Source: Paraglaciecola mesophila KMM 241 (GTDB taxonomy: Bacteria > Pseudomonadota > Gammaproteobacteria > Enterobacterales > Alteromonadaceae). Taken from it: a stretch of 58,351 bases of DNA. Below are positions 18,884 to 27,991 of the stretch, in pieces. Where the stretch lies: NCBI RefSeq assembly GCF_000315015.1, contig NZ_BAEP01000065.1, positions 1 to 58,351 of the forward strand, given 5' to 3'. Both the position numbers and the translations under genes were made by a program. The notes under the pieces were generated by a model that saw only the letters and a program-made list of their open reading frames with translations, did not search any database and was not told the origin of the DNA. The first letter of the stretch is position 1, and the number at the start of each line of letters is the position of its first letter.

Positions 18884-19888
18884 CTAGGCTTTTGCCATAT
18901 TTCGACTCTGTGCTAACAATTCCATACTGTGCAAACGAGCGTTTTGATCATGTATAGGAAATGAAAAAATCACCTCATCTACCTTAGTGTTTTCAATGAA
19001 TCGCGCTAATTGTGAATGCGCGGTCTCGGGCGAGCCAACAATGGCATATTGTAAAGTGTGAGCAATCATTGACAGTTCAGCTGGGCTGCATACCGTATTA
19101 ATATCATCAACTGGCCGTGCGAATGGCTTGTTGGCACCCCGGCGCAAATTAGCGAATTGTTGTTGTAATGAGGTATATAAGTATTGTGCGTCTTCATCTG
19201 TATCAGCAATAACGGCCATCACACCTGCCATCGTATAAGGCTGCGTTAATTGCGCAGACGGTTTGAACTGACTGCGATATATATTCAACGCATCAAACAG
19301 GGCATCTGGTGCAAAATGGGATGCAAACGAATAGGGCAAACCAAATTGTGCTGCTAATTGGGCACTGTATAAACTGGAGCCAAGTAACCACAATGGCACA
19401 TGACTGTCGCAACCAGGAATAGCGAGGATCGATTGGTCAGCGCTTGGTGCCCCTAAGTAAGTTTGTAAGGCGCGAATGTCATTAGGGTAGTCTTCCACAC
19501 TGGCTTGCATATTACGTCTTAACGCTCTTGCTGTTGCCATGTCCGTGCCTGGTGCACGGCCCAAGCCTAAGTCAACTCTGTCTGGGAAAAGTGCAGCCAA
19601 GGTACCAAATTGTTCGGCAATGATAAGTGGGGAATGGTTAGGTAACATGACGCCACCGGACCCTATCCGAATCTTGTGTGTGGCAACGCCAATGTGACCA
19701 AGCACCACCGAGGTAGCTGAACTGCCGACACCGCGCATACCATGGTGCTCTGCTAACCAAACTCGATTGTAACCCAATTGTTCTGCTTGCACCGCCATCT
19801 GGCGACTGTTTTCGAGTGTCTGAGAAATGTTTTGCCCCTGAGCAATGGGGGCTAAATCTAAAATTGAAAACGCAGTGGTACCTGTCAT
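18884..19888 (-). CDS. Luciferase-like flavin monooxygenase (LLM class)
   Basis: A 334-residue flavin-dependent oxidoreductase with the bacterial luciferase-like TIM barrel. Diagnostic stretches are SILDLAPIAQGQ at the N-terminus, WLAEHHGM, IRIGSGGVMLPNHSPL and DLGLGRAPGTD, as in the YhbW/MsnO8-type subgroup. AGGACA lies upstream of the ATG. It stands between the binding protein and PepE, all leftward, but gaps of 120 bases or more argue against tight co-translation. Substrate unknown; a reductase partner is not visible. Confidence 0.88.
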   Translation of the reverse strand: MTGTTAFSILDLAPIAQGQNISQTLENSRQMAVQAEQLGYNRVWLAEHHGMRGVGSSATSVVLGHIGVATHKIRIGSGGVMLPNHSPLIIAEQFGTLAALFPDRVDLGLGRAPGTDMATARALRRNMQASVEDYPNDIRALQTYLGAPSADQSILAIPGCDSHVPLWLLGSSLYSAQLAAQFGLPYSFASHFAPDALFDALNIYRSQFKPSAQLTQPYTMAGVMAVIADTDEDAQYLYTSLQQQFANLRRGANKPFARPVDDINTVCSPAELSMIAHTLQYAIVGSPETAHSQLARFIENTKVDEVIFSFPIHDQNARLHSMELLAQSRNMAKA

Positions 19889-20009
19889 ATTGCTTGTCCT
19901 AAAGTCCGGCTAATCAGTGACAAGTGGGGATGTTTTTAACCGAAAACAAGCGCCAGTCATGATTTGTCACTATTTGATTTATCTATGTTTATCTATTAAG
20001 CGTTCAGGA

Positions 20010-20717
20010 CTAATAAGCACCCACGACTAAATACGCAGATAAATCCTGCAAAGGTTGGATCACGCTTTGCTGCTGACCTTTAAACACAACCCCATCATGG
20101 GGTCCTTGCAGTGTCAAGGTGTCACCTTTTCTAACTAATGCCGTGCCTTCTTTGATACCTAACACCGGCATCGCTGGGTTTAAAACACAAAACTCCGCTA
20201 TTCGTTGGGCGCGTGTTTCACCGTTATGACCAGGGGGTTGATAATCGCTGTAATGAGGGTTGAGTTGAAAAGGCACTAAACTAAGAGCATCAAACGAAGG
20301 GGGATAGACAATAGGCATGTCATTGGTCGTTCGAATTGAATTTCCACAAATATTTGAGCCGGCGCTCCAGCCAACATAGGGCATACCGTTTTTGGCTCGT
20401 TCACGTATAGGATCCATGAGGCTATTTTTATAAAGCTGGTTTAACAAATGAAATGTATTGCCGCCTCCCACCATAACAGCATCAGCTTGAGCAATGGCAG
20501 TCACGGGGTTACTAAAAGACTCGATGCCAACAATATTGAGCTTCGGCAAAGCGGTTTGTACTTTTTCGGTATAACTCGGCCAATCAATGGTCACTCCGGC
20601 ATAGGGAATAAACACAATACGCTCACACTTAGCTAAATGCTCAGCAATCATTTGACTGGCATGGTTTAAATATCCTTCATCACCTGCACGTGAGCTGCTT
20701 AACATTAATAAATTCAA
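20010..20717 (-). CDS. pepE: Dipeptidase E, alpha-aspartyl dipeptidase
   Basis: Cytoplasmic S51 serine peptidase that hydrolyses dipeptides with N-terminal Asp. The nucleophile lies in GWSAGSN (Ser118) and the VGGGNTFHLL and RTTNDMPIVYP motifs are present, as is NPHYSDY with the likely catalytic His. The best start is TTG: it gives MNLLMLSSSRAG, which lines up with the E. coli N-terminus, and has AAGGAA upstream. Length is then 235 residues against 229 in E. coli. A TTG 30 bases further upstream is possible but has no such support. Confidence 0.92.
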   Translation of the reverse strand: MNLLMLSSSRAGDEGYLNHASQMIAEHLAKCERIVFIPYAGVTIDWPSYTEKVQTALPKLNIVGIESFSNPVTAIAQADAVMVGGGNTFHLLNQLYKNSLMDPIRERAKNGMPYVGWSAGSNICGNSIRTTNDMPIVYPPSFDALSLVPFQLNPHYSDYQPPGHNGETRAQRIAEFCVLNPAMPVLGIKEGTALVRKGDTLTLQGPHDGVVFKGQQQSVIQPLQDLSAYLVVGAY

Positions 20718-20783
20718 AAGTGTTCCTTGGTATGCAAGTTGAACCAAAATGATATCAATTCAATCAACAAATTTCAGGCAATA

Positions 20784-20834
20784 AAAAACCGGCTACTTGA
20801 CGAAATACAATTATTTCTCAGGTGCCGGTTTTAT
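20784..20834 (-). terminator. Terminator after the leftward TonB receptor gene
   Basis: On the minus strand AAAACCGGC pairs with GCCGGTTTT across a loop of about 33 bases and continues into a T-rich tail. The long loop makes it less typical, but the stem and T-run are clear. Confidence 0.6.
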
Positions 20835-20847
20835 TTAAGTTACTTAA

Positions 20848-23436
20848 TTAAAAACGTTTTTTCACCGTAATCCCATAAGTAGCAGGCTCAGCCATATAGG
20901 CGTTTAACTTACCTTCTTGCAACGGTGTGTTGAAGTTGGTGCGGTTAATGTACTCTTCATCCAATATATTACGACCCCACAAAATCACGTCCATATCGTA
21001 TTCAGTGAAGTTCATGAACAAACGTAAGTTCAAGATATTGTAAGAATCTTGGACCGCGTATGGGTCGTTACTGCCATCTAGTATCACATCACCTGTGTAA
21101 CTGTACTCACCTTGAATATAGGCATAAATGCTATCACTCAATTCAAAGTCTTTTTTGACACTTAACACCGCGTAGTTTTCTGGCTCGCCACCAGGGCGGT
21201 CTCCTGAGCGGTCACAAAATCCATCGGTTGGATTAACACGACCAGGGTCGTCAATACCTGTATGCCATGAGTAAGCCGTCCAGCAGTTGCCTGCTTCGAA
21301 GGTTTTATATTCAGCATTGACCAACGCATAGCCGAAGTTCACTTCCACAGTATCCATGGGGATCCACGTGGCTTCTAACTCCATGCCTGATATTTCATAG
21401 TCACCGGCGTTTTGTAGGTTAAAACCATTTCCTGTAAAGGTGTTCGCTTGAAAGTCATCAACCGTGGTGTAATGGGCGGCGGCATTTACACGAAAATTTT
21501 GTTCGCGGAAATCCTTTTTGATCCCGACTTCAAAAGATTGAGACGTTTCGGCGTCAAAGATTGGGTTAAAGCTGGCCGCGATGCGATCGGTATTGGTTCC
21601 ACCTGATTTATAGCCGTTACCGTATGAGGCATACAATAACGTGTCGGCGTTAGGTTGGTAGCTCAACTTTAAGGTACCGCTGATTTGATCGTCGCTTAGA
21701 CTTTCTTGAATATTGCTGCGCGGGCGAGTGGTATCCCCTAGCAGTGGAAATGCCCAACCTGCTTCACTAAACCCTTGGAATGTGCCCAATGCGGCTTGGC
21801 CTTCTGCCGTGGTCAAATCAATTGCACCTGCAGCAATGCCGCCAGCTACCGTTAACGCCGATACTAAATCCACAGGAGTGTTGTCTGCTAAGCCATTGAT
21901 GCCAGGCCCTACTTCCGTGAATACAGTCAGTAAGTCTTTTTTCTCTTTGGTGAAACGTAACCCTGCGGTTACGGTGAATTCGTCAGTGAGTTTGTAATCA
22001 AATTGCCCAAAAATGGCGTAGCTTTTGTGTTCTTGCTCGGCCATGTGATCAAAGCCTGTACCTGCAGGAGCTGCAGCCGCTCTTGGGGCAATTAATCCTG
22101 CAGAGGCAAGGCCATCAATGCCTCCTAATAACGCGTCAAACGTGCCAGGAGCTCCGGTTAACCCATCAACTGTTTGGCCCAACACGCTCAGCGCGAAGCC
22201 TTCGAATATGTTGTCAGTGTATAGGCTATAGTTTAGGTCCAAGTCTTGAGTAAAATAATAAGCGCCTAAAATAAAGTTCAAATCTTCACTGGTATAATCT
22301 AAGCGAAATTCCTGAGAAAAAGAGCTTTGCTCAGAATCATTTAAGGTGCCAAATAAATCTGCGTCCGTGAAATCACTGTCAATATTGTCGTAGGAATCAA
22401 ATGCACGTATGGCCGAAATTGAAACAAAAGTGTAATTTTCGTCTAGTTCCCAATCGAGTTCGGCAGAAAGCCCGCGGTCTTTCATGGTCGCTACAGGTAA
22501 AAATGAAACGGCTACTTCTCTGTCAAAAAAAGCTTCTCCACCTTCAAATCGAGTTCCGCCTAATTGGTCTATCGCCGCATCGGTACCAAATTTACCTGGA
22601 ATTTCATTTGCTTGAAAGTTGCTTAGCTGCACCGGGGCGCCACAGCAAATTTCGTCTATTTCCGCATAGTCAGCAATTACACGAAGAGATATATCTTCGC
22701 TCGGGGTATACAGGGCTTGTAAGCGCCCCCCGAAACGGTTTCTGTCGTTAAGTACATCTTCACCAAAATTTACATCATCTATGGTGCCGTCACGATCGCT
22801 TGAAAAGCCTGTTACGCGAAAGGCTAGAACATCTTCTATCGCTGATAAAGAGACAGCACCTGACAAATTCACTAATCCATAGTTACCCACTGTGGCTTCA
22901 ACAAAGCCATCGCCACCGCTATGACTTGGCGCCACGGTTGACAATAAAATGGCGCCAGAAGGGGTGTTTTTGCCAAATAAGGTACCTTGTGGGCCTCGCA
23001 GTACTTCTACGGCCGCGACATCAACTAGGTTGTTGATCATGGAATTTTGACGAGCGCGATAGACACCATCAACGTATAAGCCAACCGAAGACTCTAAACC
23101 GAAGTTTTGAGAAGAGGTGCCTACGCCGCGAATAGAAAAACTTGAATTTGTGGCGCTTTGGCTTTGAAAGGCACCTAGGCCGGGGACATTTGTTTGCAAG
23201 TCATACATGTCTTTGATGACAGCCTCTGCCATGGCCTCACCACTGAATGCACTAACAGACACTGGGACTTCTTGCAGGTTTTGCGCGCGTTTTTGCGCAG
23301 TAACGGTAATGGTCTCAAGCCCCTTATCGTCAGGAGCGACCTCCTGGGCGACGGAAATTCCAGCGTTTAGCGCAAGTGCTAAACCGATAATTGAAGCGAC
23401 GGGGGTACGTTTTAAGCGATTGGGTAAAATGGGCAT
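20848..23436 (-). CDS. TonB-dependent outer-membrane receptor
   Basis: An 862-residue outer-membrane transporter with signal peptide ending near VAQE. A TonB-box-like stretch ETITVTAQKR lies near residue 42. The plug domain includes VPVSVSAFSG, FSIRGVGTSS, VDGVYRARQ and VEVLRGPQGTLFGKNTPSG. The 22-strand barrel ends in the terminal phenylalanine VKKRF expected for outer-membrane insertion. The class resembles the large iron-complex-like group of marine Alteromonadales, many of which import organic compounds. No Fur-box-like sequence was seen upstream. Substrate unknown. Confidence 0.92.
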   Translation of the reverse strand: MPILPNRLKRTPVASIIGLALALNAGISVAQEVAPDDKGLETITVTAQKRAQNLQEVPVSVSAFSGEAMAEAVIKDMYDLQTNVPGLGAFQSQSATNSSFSIRGVGTSSQNFGLESSVGLYVDGVYRARQNSMINNLVDVAAVEVLRGPQGTLFGKNTPSGAILLSTVAPSHSGGDGFVEATVGNYGLVNLSGAVSLSAIEDVLAFRVTGFSSDRDGTIDDVNFGEDVLNDRNRFGGRLQALYTPSEDISLRVIADYAEIDEICCGAPVQLSNFQANEIPGKFGTDAAIDQLGGTRFEGGEAFFDREVAVSFLPVATMKDRGLSAELDWELDENYTFVSISAIRAFDSYDNIDSDFTDADLFGTLNDSEQSSFSQEFRLDYTSEDLNFILGAYYFTQDLDLNYSLYTDNIFEGFALSVLGQTVDGLTGAPGTFDALLGGIDGLASAGLIAPRAAAAPAGTGFDHMAEQEHKSYAIFGQFDYKLTDEFTVTAGLRFTKEKKDLLTVFTEVGPGINGLADNTPVDLVSALTVAGGIAAGAIDLTTAEGQAALGTFQGFSEAGWAFPLLGDTTRPRSNIQESLSDDQISGTLKLSYQPNADTLLYASYGNGYKSGGTNTDRIAASFNPIFDAETSQSFEVGIKKDFREQNFRVNAAAHYTTVDDFQANTFTGNGFNLQNAGDYEISGMELEATWIPMDTVEVNFGYALVNAEYKTFEAGNCWTAYSWHTGIDDPGRVNPTDGFCDRSGDRPGGEPENYAVLSVKKDFELSDSIYAYIQGEYSYTGDVILDGSNDPYAVQDSYNILNLRLFMNFTEYDMDVILWGRNILDEEYINRTNFNTPLQEGKLNAYMAEPATYGITVKKRF

Positions 23437-23771
23437 TTTATACTTCTCTCAATGTATTAGCTCTGAGTCCTCACAACTTATTATTCGAATTTTTGCTGTG
23501 AGGAGCGACAATATCCAACACATTGCCTGAGAAGCAACTAGTCAGATGAGCACAAGAGTGCAAGTTTTTCTAACTAAAGTAAATAATACGTTAGTAAAAT
23601 GTTAAGAGCGGTTTTTGCTTTATGATATCAACCAGTTGGAATGTACGCCGCACCGTTGCTGCGATTGAGAATTAGCATAATGTAAATCAATACAAAACCA
23701 TTAAAAGAATCAATTAAACTAATAATAGCTTTGTCTCTACTATCATTTCAGTTTCAAATTGAGGTGGTTCA
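23437..23771. promoter_or_regulatory. Divergent region between TonB receptor and phosphatase-kinase operon
   Basis: A 335-base AT-rich stretch with no gene. It must contain promoters for both directions. TTTCTAAC at about 23568 and GTTAGTAAA at about 23592 form a loose inverted repeat. No promoter hexamer pair was convincing by eye. Confidence 0.3.
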
Positions 23772-24449
23772 ATGTCAGAGTTTTATATCGTGCGACATGG
23801 TCAGGCGTCTTTTGGCGCGGCCAATTACGACAAACTTAGCGAGTTAGGTCATCAGCAGTCAGTTTGGTTAGGTGAGTATTTCGCTCAGCGGAATATGACA
23901 TTCGGTCAGCTCTGGTTAGGGGAAATGGTCCGCCATCAGGAAACTGCCGCCGGTATCTGTAAGGGCTTGAACACAGATATCGCGAGTACCACACATACCG
24001 GTTTAAATGAGTTTGATTTTCAGAATATCGCAGCCGCCTACTTAGCCAAGCACCCAAATGACGCGGTGCAAAAAGGCGCCCCTCCAGCAGAGTTTTATCG
24101 CTTGTTGAAAAAAGCCATGGGCGCTTGGTCTGCTGAGCAGCTCGACCCTAGTATGCTCAATGAAACATGGGGGCAATTTCGCCAACGTGTATTTGACGTA
24201 CTCGATGTATTAGGGCAAAAAAGCCACGATAAACCTGTTTTGTTGGTGAGCTCGGGTGGTGCCATATCTATGCTAATGAGCATTGTACTTGAGCTTGAGG
24301 CGAAGCATGTCATCGAGCTGAACATGCAAGTACGCAACGCCAGTTACAGTCATTTCTTTTTTAATCGCGACACTGTGCGGTTAAGCAGCTTCAATAATGT
24401 ACCTCACCTTGATATACCCGAGCGTGTTGGTGCCGTTACGTTTAGTTAA
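23772..24449 (+). CDS. Histidine phosphatase-fold protein lacking the second His
   Basis: A 225-residue protein of the phosphoglycerate-mutase-like superfamily. The N-terminal motif IVRHGQASFG contains the phospho-accepting His9. The position where the second catalytic His normally sits (VSHGG) reads VSSGG, with Ser161 instead. Activity may be altered, or this may be the normal form of a subfamily. GAGG lies 7 bases upstream of ATG. It is 15 bases upstream of the acyl-CoA dehydrogenase gene, so it is first in that operon. Fold is secure; function is not. Confidence 0.85.
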   Translation: MSEFYIVRHGQASFGAANYDKLSELGHQQSVWLGEYFAQRNMTFGQLWLGEMVRHQETAAGICKGLNTDIASTTHTGLNEFDFQNIAAAYLAKHPNDAVQKGAPPAEFYRLLKKAMGAWSAEQLDPSMLNETWGQFRQRVFDVLDVLGQKSHDKPVLLVSSGGAISMLMSIVLELEAKHVIELNMQVRNASYSHFFFNRDTVRLSSFNNVPHLDIPERVGAVTFS

Positions 24450-24464
24450 ATGGAATAAAATACT

Positions 24465-25691
24465 ATGAATTTCGATTATTCAGAAAAAACACAAGATCTT
24501 ATCGCCCGTTTAGAAGCGTTTATGGATGAGCACATTTACCCTAACGAAAAGCAGTATCTTGTAGATGTTCAGGCGGCATCAAGCAATCCTGAAACACGCT
24601 GGAAAACCTTGCCTTTGATTGAAGAGTTAAAGGAAAAAGCCAAAGCTGCAGGTTTGTGGAATTTATTTTTACCTGAAGAGTATTTGCCCTATGGCGCCGG
24701 TTTAAACAACCTTGAGTACGCCCCTTTATGTGAAATCATGGGCCGTGTCATGTTCAGTTCAGAAGTATTTAACTGCAGTGCTCCTGATACAGGCAATATG
24801 GAAGTGCTTGCCCGTTATGGCTCAGAAGAAGACAAAAAACGCTGGTTAGAGCCTTTGCTTGAAGGCAAGGTGCGCTCTGGGTTTGCGATGACTGAGCCTG
24901 CGGTAGCCTCATCTGATGCCACTAATATTGAAACGTCAATTGTGCGTGACGGTGGTGAATACGTCATCAATGGACGTAAATGGTATACCAGCGGTGCCAT
25001 GAATGAAGACTGTAAAATTTTAGTGGTAATGGGTAAAACTGACCCCAATGCCGCCCGCCATGAGCAGCAGTCACAAGTACTCGTGCCTATCGATACTAAA
25101 GGAGTAACTGTTGTGCGCCCACTAAGCGCCATGGGGTTCTATGATGAGCCAGTAGGGCACGCTGAAGTATTGTTTGACGATGTACGCGTACCTGCTTCCA
25201 GCCTATTAATGGGTGAAGGTAGAGGGTTTGAAATCGCTCAAGGGCGTTTAGGACCGGGCCGAATTCACCATTGCATGCGCTTAATTGGTTGTGCACAGCG
25301 TGCGCTCGATTTGGCCTGTGAGCGGGTAGAGTCTCGGGTTGCATTTGGTCAGCCGCTTAGCAAGCAGCAGTCGGTACGTGAAAGCATTGCTAAAATGCAT
25401 TGCGAGATTGAACAGGCACGGTTACTAACACTTAAAGCTGCTGACAAGATGGATCGTTATGGGAATAAGGTCGCACGAGACATTATCGCAGCGATTAAAA
25501 TAGTCGCCCCTTCTATGGCGTGTAATGTGATTGATCAGTCAATACAGATGCACGGAGCAGCGGGCACCAGTCAAGACTTTATCTTGTCAGCTAGTTATGC
25601 TTACGCGCGCACGATTCGCTTAGCTGATGGCCCAGATCAAGTGCACATGATGCAGCTAGGACGCAATTTAATTAAAGATCACAACGCATAA
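24465..25691 (+). CDS. Acyl-CoA dehydrogenase, ACAD10/11 type
   Basis: A 408-residue FAD-dependent acyl-CoA dehydrogenase. The N-terminal helical domain begins [34 protein letters not shown] is the FAD/substrate motif of the middle domain, and [13 protein letters not shown] lies in the C-terminal domain. The catalytic-base region reads [10 protein letters not shown] rather than YEGT, a form I associate with the ACAD10/11-like subgroup. It is followed after 14 bases by an APH-fold kinase gene, and those two domains are fused in ACAD10 and ACAD11. Likely acts in 4-hydroxyacyl-CoA breakdown, by inference. Confidence 0.9.
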   Translation: MNFDYSEKTQDLIARLEAFMDEHIYPNEKQYLVDVQAASSNPETRWKTLPLIEELKEKAKAAGLWNLFLPEEYLPYGAGLNNLEYAPLCEIMGRVMFSSEVFNCSAPDTGNMEVLARYGSEEDKKRWLEPLLEGKVRSGFAMTEPAVASSDATNIETSIVRDGGEYVINGRKWYTSGAMNEDCKILVVMGKTDPNAARHEQQSQVLVPIDTKGVTVVRPLSAMGFYDEPVGHAEVLFDDVRVPASSLLMGEGRGFEIAQGRLGPGRIHHCMRLIGCAQRALDLACERVESRVAFGQPLSKQQSVRESIAKMHCEIEQARLLTLKAADKMDRYGNKVARDIIAAIKIVAPSMACNVIDQSIQMHGAAGTSQDFILSASYAYARTIRLADGPDQVHMMQLGRNLIKDHNA

Positions 25692-25705
25692 TTGGAGTGT
25701 GAGCA

Positions 25706-26740
25706 ATGAGTAAGCAAAGCGGTGTAGAGCAACTAGATGAAGCAACATTAGCCACCTATTTAGCTCAACATATTGCCGGTTTTAGTGGCCCAGTAAAGGC
25801 CACTAAATTTGCAGGTGGACAGTCAAATCCTACTTTTAAATTACAAACTGCGAACGCAACCTATGTGTTACGTCGCCAACCGCCGGGTAAGTTGTTGAAA
25901 TCAGCCCATGCGGTCGACCGTGAATATCGAGTTATCAAAGCATTGGAAAACACTGATGTCCCAGTGGCCAAGGTTTATCATCTTTGTGAAGACGTTGATG
26001 TCATTGGCAGTATGTTTTATGTCATGGAGTTTATGGACGGCAACGTCTATTGGGACAGTTCGTTACCGGAAATGGCCGATAAACAAACCCGCAGCACCAT
26101 GTACCAGAATATGGTCACAGTCATGGCGACCATGCACAGTGTCAATGTGGATGAGGTCGGCCTAGGGGACTATGGTAAGCCGGGTAATTACTTTGAGCGC
26201 CAAATAAGTCGCTGGACCAAGCAATATCGTTTATCTGAAACCCACGAAATTCCTGAAATGGATCAACTTATAAGTTGGTTAGAAACAAACATTCCAGTCG
26301 ATGATGGCAAAGTCTCGTTAGTACACGGTGACTACCGTATGGACAACTTGATGTTCGCCAAAGATTCATCAGACATTATTGCTGTGCTGGATTGGGAGTT
26401 ATCGACTTTGGGTCATCCGTATGCCGATTTAGCTTACCAGTGTATGCAATTACGCCTACCAGATAACGTAGGTAAAGCGACTGGGCTGGGTGATGTAGAC
26501 AGAGCAGCTCTGGGTATTCCAAGTGAAGAGGAATACGTCGCACAATACTGCAAACTGGTAGGTATTGATGGCATAGAGAACTGGAATTTTTACTTGGCAT
26601 TTAGCTTTTTCAGACTAGGGGCTATCGCACAAGGTGTGGCTAAGCGCGCGGTTGACGGCAATGCATCGAACAAAGAAGCGCTGCAAGTAGGCAAGCTTGT
26701 GCAACCTTTGGCGCAATACGCCCTAAAAATTCTTAAATAA
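25706..26740 (+). CDS. APH-fold kinase, probable hydroxyacyl-CoA kinase
   Basis: A 344-residue kinase of the aminoglycoside/choline phosphotransferase superfamily. FAGGQSNPTFKL is the nucleotide loop, YVLRRQPPG holds the ATP-binding region, LVHGDYRMDNLMF is the catalytic loop and VLDWELSTLG carries the metal-binding Asp. These match the N-terminal kinase domain of ACAD10/11 and LvaA of Pseudomonas putida, which phosphorylates 4-hydroxyvaleryl-CoA. Antibiotic resistance is unlikely from sequence and context. It has a GGAGTG ribosome-binding site and sits between the dehydrogenase and quinone oxidoreductase genes. Confidence 0.88.
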   Translation: MSKQSGVEQLDEATLATYLAQHIAGFSGPVKATKFAGGQSNPTFKLQTANATYVLRRQPPGKLLKSAHAVDREYRVIKALENTDVPVAKVYHLCEDVDVIGSMFYVMEFMDGNVYWDSSLPEMADKQTRSTMYQNMVTVMATMHSVNVDEVGLGDYGKPGNYFERQISRWTKQYRLSETHEIPEMDQLISWLETNIPVDDGKVSLVHGDYRMDNLMFAKDSSDIIAVLDWELSTLGHPYADLAYQCMQLRLPDNVGKATGLGDVDRAALGIPSEEEYVAQYCKLVGIDGIENWNFYLAFSFFRLGAIAQGVAKRAVDGNASNKEALQVGKLVQPLAQYALKILK

Positions 26741-26753
26741 ATAACAGCTACAT

Positions 26754-26778
26754 ACGCCGCCGATTAAGCGGCGTTTTA
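26754..26778 (+). terminator. Hairpin between kinase and quinone oxidoreductase genes
   Basis: ACGCCGC and GCGGCGT form a perfect seven-base stem with a CGATTAA loop, followed by TTTAAC. The short T-run suggests a leaky intergenic terminator that would lower expression of the last gene. Confidence 0.6.
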
Positions 26779-26797
26779 ACAGATAACGGAGTCAAAC

Positions 26798-27772
26798 ATG
26801 AAAGCCATCGTATGTAATGCTTTTGGTCCAGTAGAGGACTTGGAATACAAAGACGTACCAGACCCAAAAGCTGGCAAAGGCCAAGTCGTCGTAGACATTA
26901 AAGCCTGTGGCGTTAACTTTCCTGATGGGTTAATCGTACAAGGGCTGTATCAAATGAAGCCTGAAGTGCCGTTTATACCGGGTAACGAAGTAGCAGGCGT
27001 GATCAGCGAAATCGGTGAAGGCGTTCCACATCTTAAAGTCGGGCAACGTGTCATCGCCTTGTGTATGTTAGGTGGCTACGCTGAAAAAGTAGCCTGTGCT
27101 GCGACGCATGTCATGCCGCTGCCAGATGAAATCTCTTTTGATGAAGCGGCAGGTCTTGTGACTGCCCATGCTACAGCACACCATGGCCTTAAGCAGCGGG
27201 CTAATATTCAGCCGGGTGAAACCTTGCTGGTAACAGGTGCTGCTGGTGGCACTGGGCTTGCTGCAGTGCAAATTGGTAAGCAAATGGGCGCCAAAGTGAT
27301 TGCGGTGTGCTCAACTCAAGAAAAGCTCGACATGGCCAAAGCCAACGGTGCTGACATTTTAATTAATTACAGTGAAGTTGATTTAAAGAGCGCGATTAAG
27401 GACGTCACCAATGGTAAAGGCGTTGATGTGGTATACGAGTGTGTTGGCGGTGATACATTCCACGCCTGTTCACGCTCTATGGCATGGAATGGTCGCTTAC
27501 TGGTCGTTGGTTTTGCAGGTGGTACTATTCCTGAATTTCCAGTGAATTTATCATTGGTGAAGGGTTATTCCGTGGTCGGCGTGTTTTGGGGCTCGTTTAC
27601 TCAGCATCAACCACAAGACTTCGCTCAAAATATGAAAGAGTTATTAACCTGGTATGTGCAGGGCAAGGTGAAAGTGGTTGTCGATGAAGCATTGCCTTTA
27701 GCGCAGGCAAAAGATGCATTGAATAAAGTTATGGGCCGAGAAGTAAAAGGTAAAATGTCACTTAACCCTTAG
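26798..27772 (+). CDS. NADPH:quinone oxidoreductase, zinc-free MDR family
   Basis: A 324-residue medium-chain dehydrogenase/reductase with N-terminal GroES-like fold (KACGVNFPDGLIVQGLYQ, PGNEVAGVI) and a Rossmann fold with VTGAAGGTGLAAVQIGKQ. No zinc-binding cysteine cluster is present, which is typical of quinone oxidoreductases and acryloyl-CoA-type reductases. AACGGAG is upstream of the ATG. As last gene of the acyl-CoA dehydrogenase/kinase operon it may reduce an enoyl or quinone intermediate. That role is inference. Confidence 0.88.
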   Translation: MKAIVCNAFGPVEDLEYKDVPDPKAGKGQVVVDIKACGVNFPDGLIVQGLYQMKPEVPFIPGNEVAGVISEIGEGVPHLKVGQRVIALCMLGGYAEKVACAATHVMPLPDEISFDEAAGLVTAHATAHHGLKQRANIQPGETLLVTGAAGGTGLAAVQIGKQMGAKVIAVCSTQEKLDMAKANGADILINYSEVDLKSAIKDVTNGKGVDVVYECVGGDTFHACSRSMAWNGRLLVVGFAGGTIPEFPVNLSLVKGYSVVGVFWGSFTQHQPQDFAQNMKELLTWYVQGKVKVVVDEALPLAQAKDALNKVMGREVKGKMSLNP

Positions 27773-27848
27773 TTTTTTGTCTCTTGTCTTAACTCCTGTT
27801 CTGATTATCGTCCTAACTTGTTCTTCGAAACACATGTTATACACAAAA

Positions 27849-27880
27849 AAACGGGCCTCAATTGAGGCCCGTTTCGTTTT
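27849..27880 (+). terminator. Operon terminator, perfect palindrome
   Basis: AAACGGGCCTCA-AT-TGAGGCCCGTTT forms a perfect 12-base-pair stem followed by CGTTTTT. It closes the rightward operon and, with A residues on its left, could act in both directions. Confidence 0.85.
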
Positions 27881-27991
27881 TGATGCGTGTTGAACAACAA
27901 AATTAATCATTGTCTTTTTACTTGCGTCAGTTCCAACACCTTGAGTAAATTTGTTGCCAACACGCTAAAACAGTATTGCGCTATAAGGTGA

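Noticed and set aside
25706-26740. Aminoglycoside resistance gene
   Set aside because: The fold is shared, but the context with acyl-CoA dehydrogenase and the motif set point to an ACAD11/LvaA-like metabolic kinase.
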